Shown here: positions 1 through 11,680 of the stretch, piece after piece
Numbering within the stretch: position 1 is the stretch's first letter
How the letters are laid out: every line of letters starts with the position of its first letter
Assembly (NCBI RefSeq): GCF_000237925.1
Contig: NC_031498.1
Coordinates: 888,015 to 952,014, forward strand
Direction: 5' to 3'
DNA: 64,000 bases
Source of the DNA: Schistosoma mansoni
Taxonomy: Eukaryota > Platyhelminthes > Trematoda > Strigeidida > Schistosomatidae
The notes under the pieces: generated by a model
Databases searched by the model: none
Told to the model about the DNA's origin: nothing
What the model saw: only the letters and a program-made list of their open reading frames with translations
Position numbers and translations under genes: made by a program

Positions 1-245
1 AGCAAACATAAATAGTGACTAGTATTGAAATCTAGGAGGCACGTTTCGTCTTATTTGAGACTCGTCAGTTGAATGTACCTGCATCCCACAGTTGATGTTC
101 ACTCTGGAACTCGAACCAAGTGCTTTTCACTTCAAACCCAATCAAGTTATCCACTTAACTACTGAGTCCTGATAGCCACTTGCTTGCGCAATGGGGTGAA
201 GTTTTAATTTATTTGGTATTGTTTACTTGAAAAGATTTGATGAGT
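1..245 (-). repeat. S1 (Smα-like) hammerhead SINE, copy cut by window edge
   Basis: Read on the minus strand, this has a tRNA-like stretch with a degenerate B box and then a hammerhead core. CTGACGA lies near 72-78 and GAAAC near 45-49. Stem II (GUCU/AGAC type) and the core residues are kept, but stem III is no longer the clean ACGCGCGU palindrome seen at 27080-27345. It is a diverged member of the schistosome Smα family. Confidence 0.8.
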
Positions 246-319
246 TGTTCAACAAAAAAAACGGGAATGCAATGACATGTTTTTAAGATGAACGAAAACT
301 CTGCAAAACGAAAACGCGG

Positions 320-692
320 CATCAGTGCTTGAAGTCACTAACTTCTAGTCTAAGCCATGTTAGCAGATGCAGACAACTTGGTTGGGGTCCTCGTGACTAT
401 CGTAACCAATGGTACGGGACTCTAGGTGACATGGCTCAGAATCGATCACAATGACGTAGGTGTATACACTCTTTATCTTCCCTTAAACATTGAGAATAAA
501 ATTGCTTCATAACATTCTTCCTTCCTATACTATATCCTTATATACAACCTATCTTTGATATACTACCACCACTAAATTAACTACTTCTATGAATCCGGTG
601 TTCATCTTGTTATGCTGATGAAGTATGGCAACTTGGACCGATGCATAAATGTGCCTGTTTCTACGTTGTAGCTGACTGACTGACTAAGATGT
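320..692 (+). mobile_element. RTE-A LINE, 5'-truncated 3' end
   Basis: This matches, on the opposite strand, the 3' end of the LINE at 56094-59690: the last codons around 'GGTTGGGGTCC', the 3' UTR with 'TAGGTGTATACACTC', and the terminal CTGACTGA repeat. A truncated 3' end is the usual product of target-primed reverse transcription. Confidence 0.8.
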
Positions 693-1142
693 AAAATCTG
701 TCCAGTGCTTTCTGGTTCTCAGTGCGTTGTTTTTTTCTTCATTTATTAAGATCATCTCGTGATGTAAAACTTCATCAAAATGATCAATTGTGTGTCTGTT
801 CCAATATGAATATGAATTTTGACAAACAATTAACTATTGATAGATTGAATTAATGAAACGTGAGAAAATTTTTTTTCTTTGATTGATTATTTATAGCGTA
901 AACAAAGCGTCATTAAGTAGTGACATAAAGTAGTGACTAACAATCAATAATTCTATGCACAATATAAAACAACAACAACAACAAGCTTTTTACAATGATA
1001 GTAATACATAGAAATAGTTTTTTTTATAGATGTAAGAGTGAAATATTAAAACTAATGTAATGGGTAGCATTCAATATACTGTTTGTTTTTTTACACAACC
1101 TAAATTTTAAATTGTAGATTGCTAAGGCTTTTATAAAATAAA
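693..1142. other. AT-rich intergenic stretch, nothing recognised
   Basis: No ORF of note, no splice-bounded exon and no family member was recognised. It contains a short (CAA)n run near 968-985. Confidence 0.5.
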
Positions 1143-1535
1143 TTATTATCAGAAGGGGTTTTGTGAAGATTTCAGTATTTTCATAGTTGAAAACATGAGT
1201 CAATTGAAGCTAGACCACCATAGAAGGCCGTTCCGTCCTATTGTGGGACTCCTCAGCAGTGCTCATTCACGATCCCACCTCTCGAGCGAGATTCGAACCC
1301 AGGACCTACTAGTGTCGCACTAGAGCACTTAACCGATAGACCACTGAGTTGGCCGGCATCCGATGGTGTTAATGTCTAACTTCAACCAATCCATGAAGTT
1401 TGAGCAACCGTTCACCAATTATCATCAGTGAGTTCCTATCTCACAACAGACGTGGTTGAACTCCACTGGTCACTGCTTCTCACTAGAACTCCAGGAAATA
1501 CCTCTTAAAGTCAGTCACTAGTGAGCATATGATTA
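1143..1535 (-). repeat. S2 hammerhead SINE, full length
   Basis: On the minus strand the order is: leader (ending at 'CACTAGTGACTGAC', near 1510-1530), tRNA-like head with B box at ~1285-1300, hammerhead core (GAGGAG near 1244-1251) and tail. The CTGAGGA core is present. The segment that should be GAAACGGCC is altered, so the ribozyme is probably weakened. The leader abuts a second tail at 1536, which gives a tail-to-head junction. Confidence 0.8.
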
Positions 1536-1692
1536 TTATTATTATCAGAAGAAGTTTTGTGGAGATTTCAGTATTTTCATAGTTGAAAGCTGAGGAGTCC
1601 CACAATAGGAAAAAACGGCTGTGCAGTGCTTCCAGATTTTCCATGGTGGTCTAGCTTCAATTGACTCATGCTTTCAACTATGAAAATAAATT
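1536..1692. repeat. S2 tail, short palindromic copy
   Basis: This starts with the tail in minus orientation ('TTATCAGAAGAAG') and turns to plus orientation at the hammerhead ('CTGAGGAGTCCC' at ~1587), running to 'TTTCAACTATGAAAAT'. The ends are inverted copies of each other. The plus-strand ribozyme core has AAAAAC where GAAAC is needed. Confidence 0.75.
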
Positions 1693-1949
1693 ACATTTGG
1701 GTGTATCTAACTAGAGATAATTGACTGAATTATATTAATGATCAATTTGAAGTTGATTCTATTAAATATTATAGATTAAATGACGCTATTCTGGGGGGAG
1801 GGCTGCTTTACAATACGCAGGACAAGTGGCCTTGAAAAATCACTTATGTAAGTAGCTCTACATGAGAAAGTAAACTGGCGTAAGTACAGTGAATTGGTCA
1901 GTCATGATGAGCTTCAAAGTGAGGGATGCAAAGATTGATTGTAGTAGAC

Positions 1950-2478
1950 TATATTTATTTATTCATTTGAACACATAAACATCGGTACAAAGGGGCACCA
2001 GATACATATGCGCCGCGCAAATCTCATTTGATTTGTATGAGGGCTGTGATACTGCCCAGGTGCTCAAACCGAAGCAGATGGTTTTCTTAGGTGGCCACAC
2101 CAGGAGCCTTTGACCTAAAGATCTGATCCACAAGGTAGTTGAGCATCGTGAGGAGATGCAGTCCCATGGTAGCCGGTGACCAACGATTGATTCATACGCC
2201 ATTTGCTCTCACAGGATACTGGAGCCCATGTACACTATTGGTTTTGGAATCAGGGTTTTCCAACTCCCCTGGGTGGACTCGCCGTGTCCATCAACCCGGT
2301 TAAAGCGCCGGACATTCGCTTTTCTTCCTCTCAATTTTGTAAACAACACCCCCGCCACTGTGAGAAGGCAGTGAGTAGGACTTCCCTGGGAGAGGCTATA
2401 CACGCGTGTCCATGTGTGAGCATTTCGAGAGGGATATCTGACTCTCCCCACTCTCGGCCATACCAGTGCATTTGAGGG
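1950..2478 (-). repeat. R520 dispersed repeat, copy A
   Basis: Full-length member of the ~520-bp family. Minus strand runs from 'TGGTATGGCCGAGAG' near 2465 to the AAATAAATA tail at 1950-1962. Short ORFs inside it recur in other copies but are broken at different points. No clear target duplication was found for this copy. Confidence 0.85.
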
Positions 2479-3271
2479 CTAGACGAAGACTTGCTGCGTA
2501 AAATTCCCCCCTCGATTGATCTATTCAGTGTATCAATAGTTGTATCTCACTTTGACTGAAGGCTTCTAAGTAGTGTTCTCATAAAAACAGCGTATAAAAT
2601 CTATGACAGATATTTGTCATTCATATTTCAAACAACCATGTATATGTATATATTTTTTGTAAATGAAATCACCCGAATAATTGTTTTAATTAGCCTAGTC
2701 GGACGGAATTATTTTATAAGTTTTACGGATCAAAACATCTTCATATTAAAGTTTCGTAATAGCTAATAAGTATAATCTCTATACTGAACAGAATATCTTT
2801 TTTCATGTAATACTACTAATAATAATAGCTTGATTAGTAGTATTGAATGAAAACTTGATGGTGAAATGTAATTTATAGTTAAATGAAAAGTCAGTCACTT
2901 TTTTAAAATATGAAAACCATACATTAATTAAATCATTTGCATATCTTCCTTCAGATAACAATTACATACTAATCATTCTATTGTTCTTGTTGTTATTGCA
3001 ATTGCATACTTAAGTAGTATTGGTAGTATCAACATATTTATGTTGAAATATTTTCTGATGTCATTGATCAATATGCGTATTGTAATGTTGTAAACATTCC
3101 AACATAATTCACACCCCCTCCCCCTTTAAAACAGCTACTTTTCATGGATATTGAAGACATCTTATTGAGTGTAATCCAGTGTCTACATGAATCATTCAAT
3201 TAACATAACATTAAGACACCTATAGTTGTTGAACTGATTTATTCTAAATATTTCTATTATCTAGTATCTTA
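2479..3271. other. Intergenic, nothing recognised
   Basis: AT-rich sequence without a supported gene or a repeat that I could link to the families in this window. Confidence 0.5.
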
Positions 3272-3505
3272 ATTGATTGATCACTGGGTGGCGATCAATG
3301 TCATGCGTGTCAAGTCCTTCTTAGTGCTGATCGAATGCTATCGATCAAGTTGCAATGAGGCCACTGGTCTAGGTGGCTAGACACTGAGTCAGGGAGCACC
3401 AGTTCCCTCAAGATTACTGGTACAACTTGCTGACAAGTGCCAAGTAGCACGAAACCCGGGTCCAGGGGTTACTGTTAACCACCTCCAACCACCAACTTAT
3501 TATCT
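3272..3505 (+). repeat. S3 hammerhead SINE, internally deleted
   Basis: The leader ('TGATTGATCACTGGGTGG') is followed after a deletion of the tRNA-like head by 'CACCAGTTCCCTCAAG' and the ribozyme region. The core reads CTGACAA (CTGANGA expected), then GTGC-CAAGTA-GCAC stem II, GAAAC and the ACCCGGGT palindrome. The G-to-A change in the core makes cleavage doubtful. Confidence 0.8.
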
Positions 3506-3514
3506 AGTATCATT

Positions 3515-3685
3515 TAAACATAAACGTATATATATTCCTATTATATAACTATTCAGTAATTAGATTGTGTATATCTATATTCTTCTTATTATAAGCTTCA
3601 TTTTGACGTACCGATTATTATTATACGATTTACTGTTCTTAAATTATGCGCGGTTTATTGATTACAGTCTCCCACATTCACAATA
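3515..3685 (-). mobile_element. LTR fragment, host of R520 copy B
   Basis: This segment resembles 6200-6360 of the solo LTR at 6151-6658 and has the same orientation ('TTATTATACGATT', 'GTTTATTGATTAC'). R520 copy B inserted into it. Fossil fragment. Confidence 0.6.
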
Positions 3686-4210
3686 GCCCCCAAATGCCCT
3701 GGTACGGCCGATAGTGGGGAGAGTCCGCTCTCTCTCTCGAAATGCTCTCACATGGCCACGCGAATATATAGCCTCCCCCAGGGAAGTCCTACTCACTGCC
3801 TTCTCATGGCGGGGGTGTTGTTCACAAAAGTGAGAGGACAAAAAGCGAATGTCCGGTGCTTTAACCGGGTTGGTGGATGTGGAGGATCCACCTAGGGGAG
3901 TTGGAAAACCCTGATTCCAAACCAATGGTGCACATGGGCTCAAGTATCTTGAGGGAACGAATGGCGTATGAACCAACTGTTGGTCACCGGCTACCATGAA
4001 ACTGCATCTCCTTACGATGCTCCACTGCCTTGTGGACTAGACCTTTAGGTCAAAGGCTCGAGGTGTGGCCACCTAAGAAAACCACCTGCTTCAGTTTGGG
4101 CACCTGGGCAGTATCACAGCCCTCACACAAATCGAATGAGATTTGTGAGGCGCATATTTATCTGGTGCTTCCTTGTAACAATATTTATGTGTTTAAATAA
4201 ATAATAAATA
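3686..4210 (+). repeat. R520 dispersed repeat, copy B, with 12-bp target duplication
   Basis: Full-length copy starting AGCCCCCAAATGCCC and ending AAATAAATAATAAATA. The 12-mer ACATTCACAATA flanks it exactly (3674-3685 and 4211-4222), so it was inserted by a retrotransposition-type event. Confidence 0.9.
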
Positions 4211-4222
4211 ACATTCACAATA

Positions 4223-5954
4223 ATATGGACTTCTGAAGATGAACAAAAATAAACAGCGCAAGCTTCTTTTCAATCATTGAATGACCAAACACGGTACAAT
4301 GAACGAAGACTTAGTGCAAAATTAGAGTTCTATAATGAAATGTTAAAAAACATACACTCAATATTTCATTTGCAAGTCTTCCATCAATTGTTCTATATAT
4401 CCTTCATGATTCTTCTAATTCTCAATCTCTTTATGTTTTCCTTTCTGTTTTCTTCAGTCCAATCTTCTAAACCTTCTGATACCAGGTATTCCATTTCTGA
4501 CTGGTGTTACATACTACTTACGTCTATCAACACAAGTAGAATATACCATAATAGAACATTAATTAGTGTTGTTGACTCATGGAGATCATTAGATTTTATT
4601 GTCTGCGTCACTGACTAATCTTATGTAAAAAACTATTGAAAACCAAGTCACTATGTAGCAGTTGTTCTCACTAAATATGGGTCTTTTTAGCAGTGGCAAA
4701 CTTGGAGGTCATTGGGTAGTGAATGCGCATCCCTGAAGAGCTTCTTTCTTCAATGAATTAGTTGTCCAGTACTTCCTTGTTGTTAATGGCTATCTGAATA
4801 AGGACAGTCTGTGGTGTAAATCACAAAATAATACTGATTTCGAATAAGATTATCTCTTTGTAGTTAAATATCATTATGATAGGGTTGAACAGACCTATAT
4901 TGATGCCCTTAAAATGAAATGAGTTTTTGTCCAATAATTTTTTTACGTTTAATTTTAACATCTAACATGGCCAAACAATGAATAGGCAGATTTAGTAACC
5001 ATGGTGCTATTGTTTCATAATCAAACGGGTAAACTTTCAGTACTGAATGAACATAGTAGGTACATATAGACTCATATCCCAATTAAATGTCATCACAAAA
5101 TCGACAAAGTTATAGTAACTCAAAAAACTGCTACCTCGAGATTATTTTGCGCTGTTTAATGACTCAGATACCACTGTTAGTCAAACGCTATAAAACCAAG
5201 AGGCGATCCCAAAGATTCCTAGTATAATGTACTTTGCATCATTAAATAAATTGGAGAGCACAGCCAAAACCATAGAACAGGATAAAATTCAAAGTTTATT
5301 TCTGAAATGACACTTAGTCTTCCAAAATTATTTTTATACAGTTGCATACATATCGAAATTACTTATAGTTAATCATTTAGTTTTGAGTACCTACTCAATT
5401 AGTTTTCAGTAGTTCGGCTGTTTCAACAAAGAATTTAAGCTTTTACTACAAATTGATTGATTTTTCTTATCAGTTGATTCTTAAACAGTTAGTTGGACTT
5501 TCATAAGTACATTTAATCGTTAATACATCAATGGTGCATCAATTAATGACTGTAATGATAACATATCCGACTGTTCAAGTTACAACACAGACTTATCAGA
5601 AACATGTGAATACACTTGCGTTAAAGTTATTTATGAAAATTGTTAAATTCTGTTTACATTGAATCAACAAATGTTTTAACTATTCACAAGATAAACCACA
5701 TGATATCTTCACAATTATTAAGTTGCTTCAACTTTCAAAAACCACTGTTTTTGTCAGACAGTGTTAAAGAAGAAGTAGAAAATGTGCAGATTAGAAAGGC
5801 GTAACTGATTATTAAAACAGCTATTTGAAAGTGGTAGCAAACAAATGATCGAATATTTCCAAGACATATAAAAGTCACTCATTTTTGCCAGGTCTAAATA
5901 CCCTGAATTCATAGTTTTGTCCTGGATTGACTCTTACATATAAGAAAGCTTATT
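4223..5954. other. Intergenic, no supported gene
   Basis: An open frame at 4277-4618 (+, 113 codons) is low-complexity and hydrophobic in its second half, with no recognisable domain or splice context, so it is not called. About 4690-4830 may be a very old S2 relic. Nothing else was recognised. Confidence 0.45.
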
Positions 5955-6100
5955 TTCATGTCCCAAACTAATCGTGGGTGCGCACTGCTGAGGAGTCCCA
6001 TAATAGGACGAAACGGCCGTCCAGTGCTTCCAGGTTTTCCATGGTGGTCTAGCTTCAATGGACTCATGATTTCAATTATTAAAATTACGAAAATATTTGT
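5955..6100 (+). repeat. S2 3' half with intact-looking hammerhead core
   Basis: The core CTGAGGA (5988-5994), stem II GUCC/GGAC, GAAAC and the ACGGCCGU octamer are all present, followed by GUC^C and the tail. Stem I can form between GCACTG and CAGTGC. The tRNA-like head is missing, so it would need a neighbouring promoter. Confidence 0.8.
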
Positions 6101-6150
6101 TTATTACAAGAAAATGTTTAGTTTTACAATGCATGAAAGTATAAACGCAC

Positions 6151-6658
6151 TGTTGTATCCCGAAGAGAATTGTGAATGGTAACTTTGAGGACTATTTGTG
6201 GACCAATGTAGTATATATATTTCCTATTGTATAATTGTTAAGTAACTAAACTAATCTTATTCGTGTTCCTCTTATCATTAGGTTTATTTTGACCTATAGA
6301 CTATTATTATACGATTCTTGAGTTATCATCAGTTTATTGATTACTTTCCCCCTTATTCACAGCCACATTCGGTTAAATATTGTACAAATGTTACTTTCTA
6401 TTTTATGGTACGATGTGGTCTGTTTGGTTGGTATATAAACCCAGTATGTTTGTGAATAATGATTCATACCACAGAGGCTGTTATTGGTGTTTTGGACTCA
6501 ACTGGCTGGGCTAGGTAGAAGCAGGATCGATAAGCACTCTATACTGCTCGTACGGTTTTTGTGTATCACTGTTCCAATCGATAATTCGTAGCTCTCTGAT
6601 TGGCGGCCTTATCAAGTCATACATTAACTGGGCATCCACTCGGCTACAAGATATAACA
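6151..6658 (-). mobile_element. Solo LTR, 508 bp, 5-bp target duplication
   Basis: Minus strand runs TGTTATATC...GGGATACAACA. Both flanks are CGCAC (6146-6150 and 6659-6663). It is related to the LTR at 12101-12532. No internal coding region remains, so this is a fossil formed by LTR-LTR recombination. Confidence 0.85.
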
Positions 6659-6929
6659 CGCACAATGAAGTAGCACTATTAACATCTGCATTACAACTCA
6701 TCTAAAAAGTGTTCAATTAAGTTGATTTATACATCACATGAATTTTCACCAGTCACTTGATAGTTATATTGAAGAAAATACATACTGAACATGAAAGTTG
6801 ACTTTAAAATATAAAAGATCGATAAAAGATTATAACATGCATTAGGTTTAATTAATAACCTGTTAATGATATACAATTTTTATCAAATATGTGCATATGA
6901 ATATAAGATGATCAAAATGGAGTTTGTGG

Positions 6930-7290
6930 AGATTGTAGTAATTTTAATAGTTGATATCATGTGTTCACTAGTGACTGGCTTCAAGATTATTTCCCGTAGT
7001 TCTAGTGACAAGCTGTGACCAATGGAGTCTAATCCGTGTCGGGTAGAGACAGGTATGGACCTCAGACAACGGATGAATGGTTGCACAACCATTCATGGAT
7101 CGATTGAAGTTAGACATTAACACCATTGAATCTCGGCTTAGTGGTCAAGAGGTTAAGCGTTTGCGCACGAGACCGAAGGTCCTGGGTTCGGATCCCGCAT
7201 GCGGGATCGTTGGTACACACAGATGGGGAATCCAATACTTGGATGAAAGGGCCGCCCAGTGCTCCCAGTTTTCAATATGACACGAGTTTA
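6930..7290 (+). repeat. S2 hammerhead SINE, divergent full-length copy
   Basis: Leader ('CACTAGTGACTGGCTTC'), tRNA-like head (A-box region near 7138, B box GGTTCGGATCC at ~7184-7194) and degraded ribozyme (7220-7260, where CTGANGA is lost). The head folds best of all S2 copies into a tRNA-like cloverleaf outline. It is an older subfamily. Confidence 0.7.
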
Positions 7291-7740
7291 ATATTTGTCT
7301 ACATTGATGTGTGGGCGAGGATGACAATGATTGGTTGTTTTGCTGAGTCAGACATTAGATAGGATGACAGGTGTTATATGTGTTATATATATTCCCCTAT
7401 CCTTATTATGTATTGACTGTTCCTTGTTGGGTTGTGTCGGATTTTGGTGTGGAAATATATTGACGTTATAGTCAGGCTAATCTCGTGTTCTTGATCTGCG
7501 TTGTGTTGAAGTCCTGTAGAATAGACACTGGAAGGGAATCTAGTTTAGATATTCGTCTAAGGTAAATTAACGTCCCACATACGTGCAAAAAGTGAACGAA
7601 CTGTTATAACAAGAAACTCTAGAGTTATAACAAGTATCCTACAGTTTATTACATACATAATGTTATATCAATGGAGCATAAATAATTTTTAATTTGATGA
7701 ATTTCACAGTCTAAATTTCAAGTAAAAAACAATATGCAAT
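7291..7740. other. Intergenic, possibly LTR-derived, unresolved
   Basis: The stretch has 'TGTTATATGTG' near 7373 and 'GTTATAACA' near 7611 and again near 7634, the kind of termini seen in the LTRs of this window. I could not define ends or target duplications. Confidence 0.3.
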
Positions 7741-7862
7741 AACACATTTCCCTTGACCTTGATGAGCATTACTGAGAAGTCCCATACTAGGACGAAACTG
7801 TCGTCCAATGCATCCAAGTTTTCAATGATGTTTTAACTTAGTTCGGTTCAAGATTTCAGTAT
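7741..7862 (+). repeat. S2 tail relic
   Basis: A ribozyme-region remnant (CTGAGAAG, then GGACGAAAC) is followed by a diverged tail. The core A/G pattern is altered. Confidence 0.6.
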
Positions 7863-9109
7863 AAAACCTATTTTCTTTTTTTACCCTTAAAAATATTTAA
7901 GTAATATACTCACTATAAAAAGAAATTTATTCAAAAATTGCGATACTTTTGTCGAATACACTTTATAAAGTGTAGTTGTGGACTCGAATGTTACAAAATT
8001 TATATCAAAAGGATTACAAAAAATAGGAATATGATTGGTTTCGAATACCCTACATGGTTTCAAGTTCTTGAAATAATATTAGGAGAATTTGCTTAACCTA
8101 GAGGACTCTCTCATCTTGATACACTTGAATAGGTTTCAGTACAGCTGTGTTCTGTTACCCAGATGGTTTAATTGCTGAACTTTTGTAGTTATTTATGACA
8201 ACATCTTCAACGCTAACTTCACGTAAAATTGAGCTTCTAGTTATCCCGTAAGTCCTATATCAGCTCAACCTGAAAGCCTTGTTTGTGATTGACTGTTTTC
8301 GCAGATTTTTTTTATCCGCATGTTCTCGAATCTATGTTGACTGTCATTATTGGCTAATATTTAGCCTTGTGAGTTTGACCGACCTCTTATGCATCGAGCT
8401 CATAGATTGGGTATATACTGATTGTTAATTGTTCTGAATGTCATGCTGCTAGAAATTCGCTGGCATTCTTAGATCATTTCCTATTCACAATTTCGATATT
8501 TGGGTGGCTTAGCAATGTGTTGTCCGACACAACACAATAGGATCAACTGAGACAATCGTGTTTAAAGTAAATGTAAGAGGAAATAGAACGAAAAACAGAT
8601 TATGACATAATTTGTAAGCTAAAAATTAAATAAAGTTTATTAGTAAAGGGGGTCGATCGTTCAGGTCGTTAGATTTCATAGTTCACATCACGGACTGGTT
8701 ATATCTAACTAAAATCAGTTCGTGTTTTAAACTGTTAAATGAAAATTATCAAAGTAAAATGAGGGTAAGAACTAAATGGTTTTGACCTATTTCTATCGCA
8801 AGTTGTCAGCCTACTGTATTAATCAGTGTCTTTTTTTATCCAACTGTGTTCTCAAAACTATTCTCTAAGGTGATTAAACACTTTATTTTAAATTTACGTG
8901 TTGGCACATGGAAATAAGGCAAAAAACGCTAACATGATCACCATTAAATTCAAATCATAGATGTGTTCTAATCATAATAACGATAAATTTACGTGTATAA
9001 TGAATTACTTTTTTAAAGATTTTCAATCGCTTCAAAATCACAATATTCAATTTCCTTTTATTTAGTCAGCTTAACATAAGTGATCTTCATAAGACTATTT
9101 CATCTTGTA
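7863..9109. other. Intergenic, nothing recognised
   Basis: AT-rich sequence. No supported gene, RNA or repeat family was recognised. Confidence 0.5.
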
Positions 9110-9303
9110 CAATATCGGTTAGGATATTAACACCATTGGATACCGGCTCAGTGGTCTAAAGATTAGGCAGAAGATCTTGGGTTCCAATCCCGCGTGTGGG
9201 ACTGTGAATGCACACTTCTGAGGAGTCACATACTAAGAAGAAATGGCTGTCCAATACTTTCAGGTTTTCAATGATGGTCTAACATTCATCAATTCATGAT
9301 CTT
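9110..9303 (+). repeat. S2 SINE, degraded
   Basis: tRNA-like head with A-box 'GGCTCAGTGGTCTA' and B-box-like 'GGGTTCCAATCCCG', followed by a decayed ribozyme ('CTGAGGAGTCAC', 'GAAATGGC') and a short tail. Confidence 0.7.
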
Positions 9304-9471
9304 AATCAAATATTAACATGTCTATTGTACATTAAATTTAATGGTAATATATCTGTTATACACAGAAATTTCAATGAGAAAATAGTTAAGATTTTTAATG
9401 ATAGAATATACTCAAACTTAAGCCAACAGACTATCAATCTATCAAAAATATTTACTATCAAGTAATAAGTG

Positions 9472-9587
9472 GATATTATTATTATTATTATTACTATTAT
9501 TATTATTATTACTAGTAGCAGTAGTAGTATTACTATTATTATTATTATTAGTAGTAGTAGTAGCAGTGGTAGTAGTATTAGTGTAGT
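9472..9587. repeat. Compound ATT/AGT microsatellite
   Basis: Runs of (ATT)n and (AGT)n alternate over about 115 bp. The Leu/Ile- and Ser/Ile-rich open frames on both strands are artefacts of it. Confidence 0.9.
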
Positions 9588-9734
9588 GAACAAGAACACG
9601 GCTGGGGACAATAGGGACTCTAGGCTACTCGTACAGGTTTATGCGTCATTGGTTTGGTCGATAAGTCACTGTTCTCTAATTGGTGGTATCATTACGTCAT
9701 ATATTAATAGGGTACAAGGCCAAAAGTTATAACA
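9588..9734 (-). mobile_element. LTR 5' fragment
   Basis: The minus strand begins TGTTATAACTTTTGG at 9734 and shares short blocks with the LTR at 6151-6658 (around 'TGTACGAGTAGCCTAG'). The other end is lost at the microsatellite. Fossil. Confidence 0.6.
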
Positions 9735-9928
9735 AATATTGTGTATCAGAAAAATATATTTGGATTAATATGATGTCATAAATGACATGGGTCTCTGAGC
9801 TAAGATCATGTGTAGTAATGTCATAAATAATAAAACTGTACAGATTTAGGATCAACCAGTTTCTAGTTCATGTAAGGACGTATCAGAATTAATTATATTA
9901 AATGAAGAATGACTAGTATTTCAACATT

Positions 9929-9949
9929 ATTATATATATATATATATAT
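9929..9949. repeat. (TA)n microsatellite
   Basis: Uninterrupted TA run of about 20 bp. Confidence 0.9.
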
Positions 9950-10159
9950 CACCTTTCAGTAAGAGGTATTCACTGTGGCTGACATTCAACATTATAAAAT
10001 CAAATGTGACCTTAATTAACATTTTAGTTTTTAAGTATTGGTAACCAAAGAAAGATAAAATGTAGATTTCAATTTGATTGTTTTTGTTTGAAGAGAAGTA
10101 TATTTATCAGTGAAAAACAAATGGTTATACAAGGAAATAATTTTGAATTCATCTGTATA

Positions 10160-10442
10160 ATTATCAGAGAGGGGTTTTGTGAAGATTTTAGTAATTTTAT
10201 ATAGTTGAAATCATGAGTCAATTGAAGCTAGACAACCATGGAAAACCTGAAAGCACTGGACGGCCGTTTCGTCCTATTGTGAGACTCCTCAGCAGCAGTC
10301 CTGGGTTCGAAACTCACGAGGCGGGATCGTGGATGCGCACTGCTGAGAAGTCCCACAATAGGATGAAACGGCCGTCCAGTGCTTCCAGATTTTTTATGGT
10401 AGTCTAGCTTCAATTGACTCATGATTTCGACTATATAAAATC
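10160..10442. repeat. S2 palindromic copy with two opposed hammerheads
   Basis: The arm at 10163-10290 is the reverse complement of the arm at ~10335-10440; the centre holds a B-box fragment (10302-10325). Each arm carries a hammerhead, one per strand. On the plus strand the core is CTGAGAA with GGATGAAAC; on the minus strand CTGAGGA is followed by stem II 'GTCTCACAATAGGAC', GAAAC and ACGGCCGT, which looks intact. A transcript would fold into a long hairpin. Confidence 0.85.
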
Positions 10443-10715
10443 ATCTGTAAAATATAAGTTGATTTATTAAGGTGAGAAACGAAGAGGAATAAAAATTCCT
10501 AACAGAATTTATAACTCCCAAAAACTATATTCAAATAATTTAAGCTTAGTACGATTTGAGGTTCATGAATTAGTATCATTCATTCTCCTTTATGATATTA
10601 TTCAGCAAACCAAAATCAAGATAGTGACTTTCGATTTTAGTGTAAAATCCAAAAATTAAGGTAGAAAAGAAGTTCCTTATAGAAGCTCCTTATAAATAAT
10701 TTTCTAAAGAATTTA

Positions 10716-11680
10716 TTTTATTTATTTATTTAAGCACATAAATATTGGTGCAAGGGGGCACCAGATATATATGCGCCACACAAAAATGTCATTTCATTCA
10801 ATTGTGTGAGGGCTATGATACTGCCCGAGTGCCCAAACTGAAACAGGTGGTTTTCTTAGGGGGCCACACCCAGAGCCTTTGACCTAAAGGTCTGATCCAT
10901 AAGACAGTGGAGCATCGTAAGGAGATGCAGTCCCATGGTAGTCGGTGACCAACGATTGATTCATACGTAATTTGTTCCCTTATGATACTGGAGCCCATGT
11001 GCACCATTGGTTCGGAATCAGGGTTTTCCAACTCCCTTGATGGACTTTCCGTGTCCACCATCCCGGTTAAAGCGCCGGACATTCGCTTTTCGTCTTCTAA
11101 ATTTCGTAAACAACAGTAATGCCACGAGAAGGCAGTGAGTAGGACTTCCCTGACAGAGGCTATATACGCGTGGCCATATGAAAGCATTTGGAGAGGGAGA
11201 GCGGACTTGTAGTATCAGTTTATATGTTAAGCCCATATACTTTATTCTAGCTTCTGGCCAAGCCAATTCGCCTATCCTTTATGAGTCATATTTTGATCTT
11301 GTTAATTATTCGCTTATTAACCTTGACTACTTTATATATGAGCGTATATGTGTGCACATTTCGTATCTTATTCATCACATGTCTGTCGTTCATTTTTATC
11401 TGACTAAATGTTTAATAACGCTTACTTAAAATGAGTTGGCTTCCCAGCCATCTCCACTATGCATCATCTTTGCTTCGCTCGCTTACACTTGCTCATGTGC
11501 CCACAGCTTTCTGGTCTGCATCATTTATCAATATAAATGTAGTTGCCGCTTCCTTTTTCCTTCTGATTTTATACACCGTTAAGATTGGTATAATAGCGGT
11601 TGTCGAAGTGAACTATTATTGAAGCACGGCACTACAGACTCTCCCCACTCTCGGCCGTACCAGGGCATATGGGGCTTTGT
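10716..11680 (-). repeat. R520 copy C, split by a solo LTR
   Basis: R520 sequence runs from the AAATAAATA tail (10716-10732) to 11207 and resumes at 11637. The 429-bp LTR between was inserted later. A TAAAGAAT match on both sides (near 10707 and 11679) may be its target duplication. Confidence 0.85.
11208..11636. mobile_element. Solo LTR, 429 bp, nested in R520 copy C
   Basis: Termini TGTAGTATC...GGCACTACA, with GACT duplicated at 11204-11207 and 11637-11640. It is the same family and length as 38905-39333, in the opposite orientation. Fossil, younger than the R520 copy it interrupts. Confidence 0.88.

Noticed and set aside
3662-3997. 111-codon minus-strand open frame, with similar frames at 2203, 10813, 45561, 54908 and others
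   Set aside because: All lie in R520 copies, on either strand, and are interrupted differently in each copy. There is no sign of coding constraint.
4277-4618. 113-codon ORF as a membrane protein
   Set aside because: Hydrophobic only through T-rich DNA. No splice or promoter context and no domain.
7126-7200. Genuine tRNA gene
   Set aside because: The stretch has A and B boxes but is followed by the S2 ribozyme and tail, and it lacks a proper acceptor stem pairing. It is the head of a SINE.
9306-9732. Leu/Ile- and Ser/Ile-rich open frames on both strands
   Set aside because: Translation of the ATT/AGT microsatellite.
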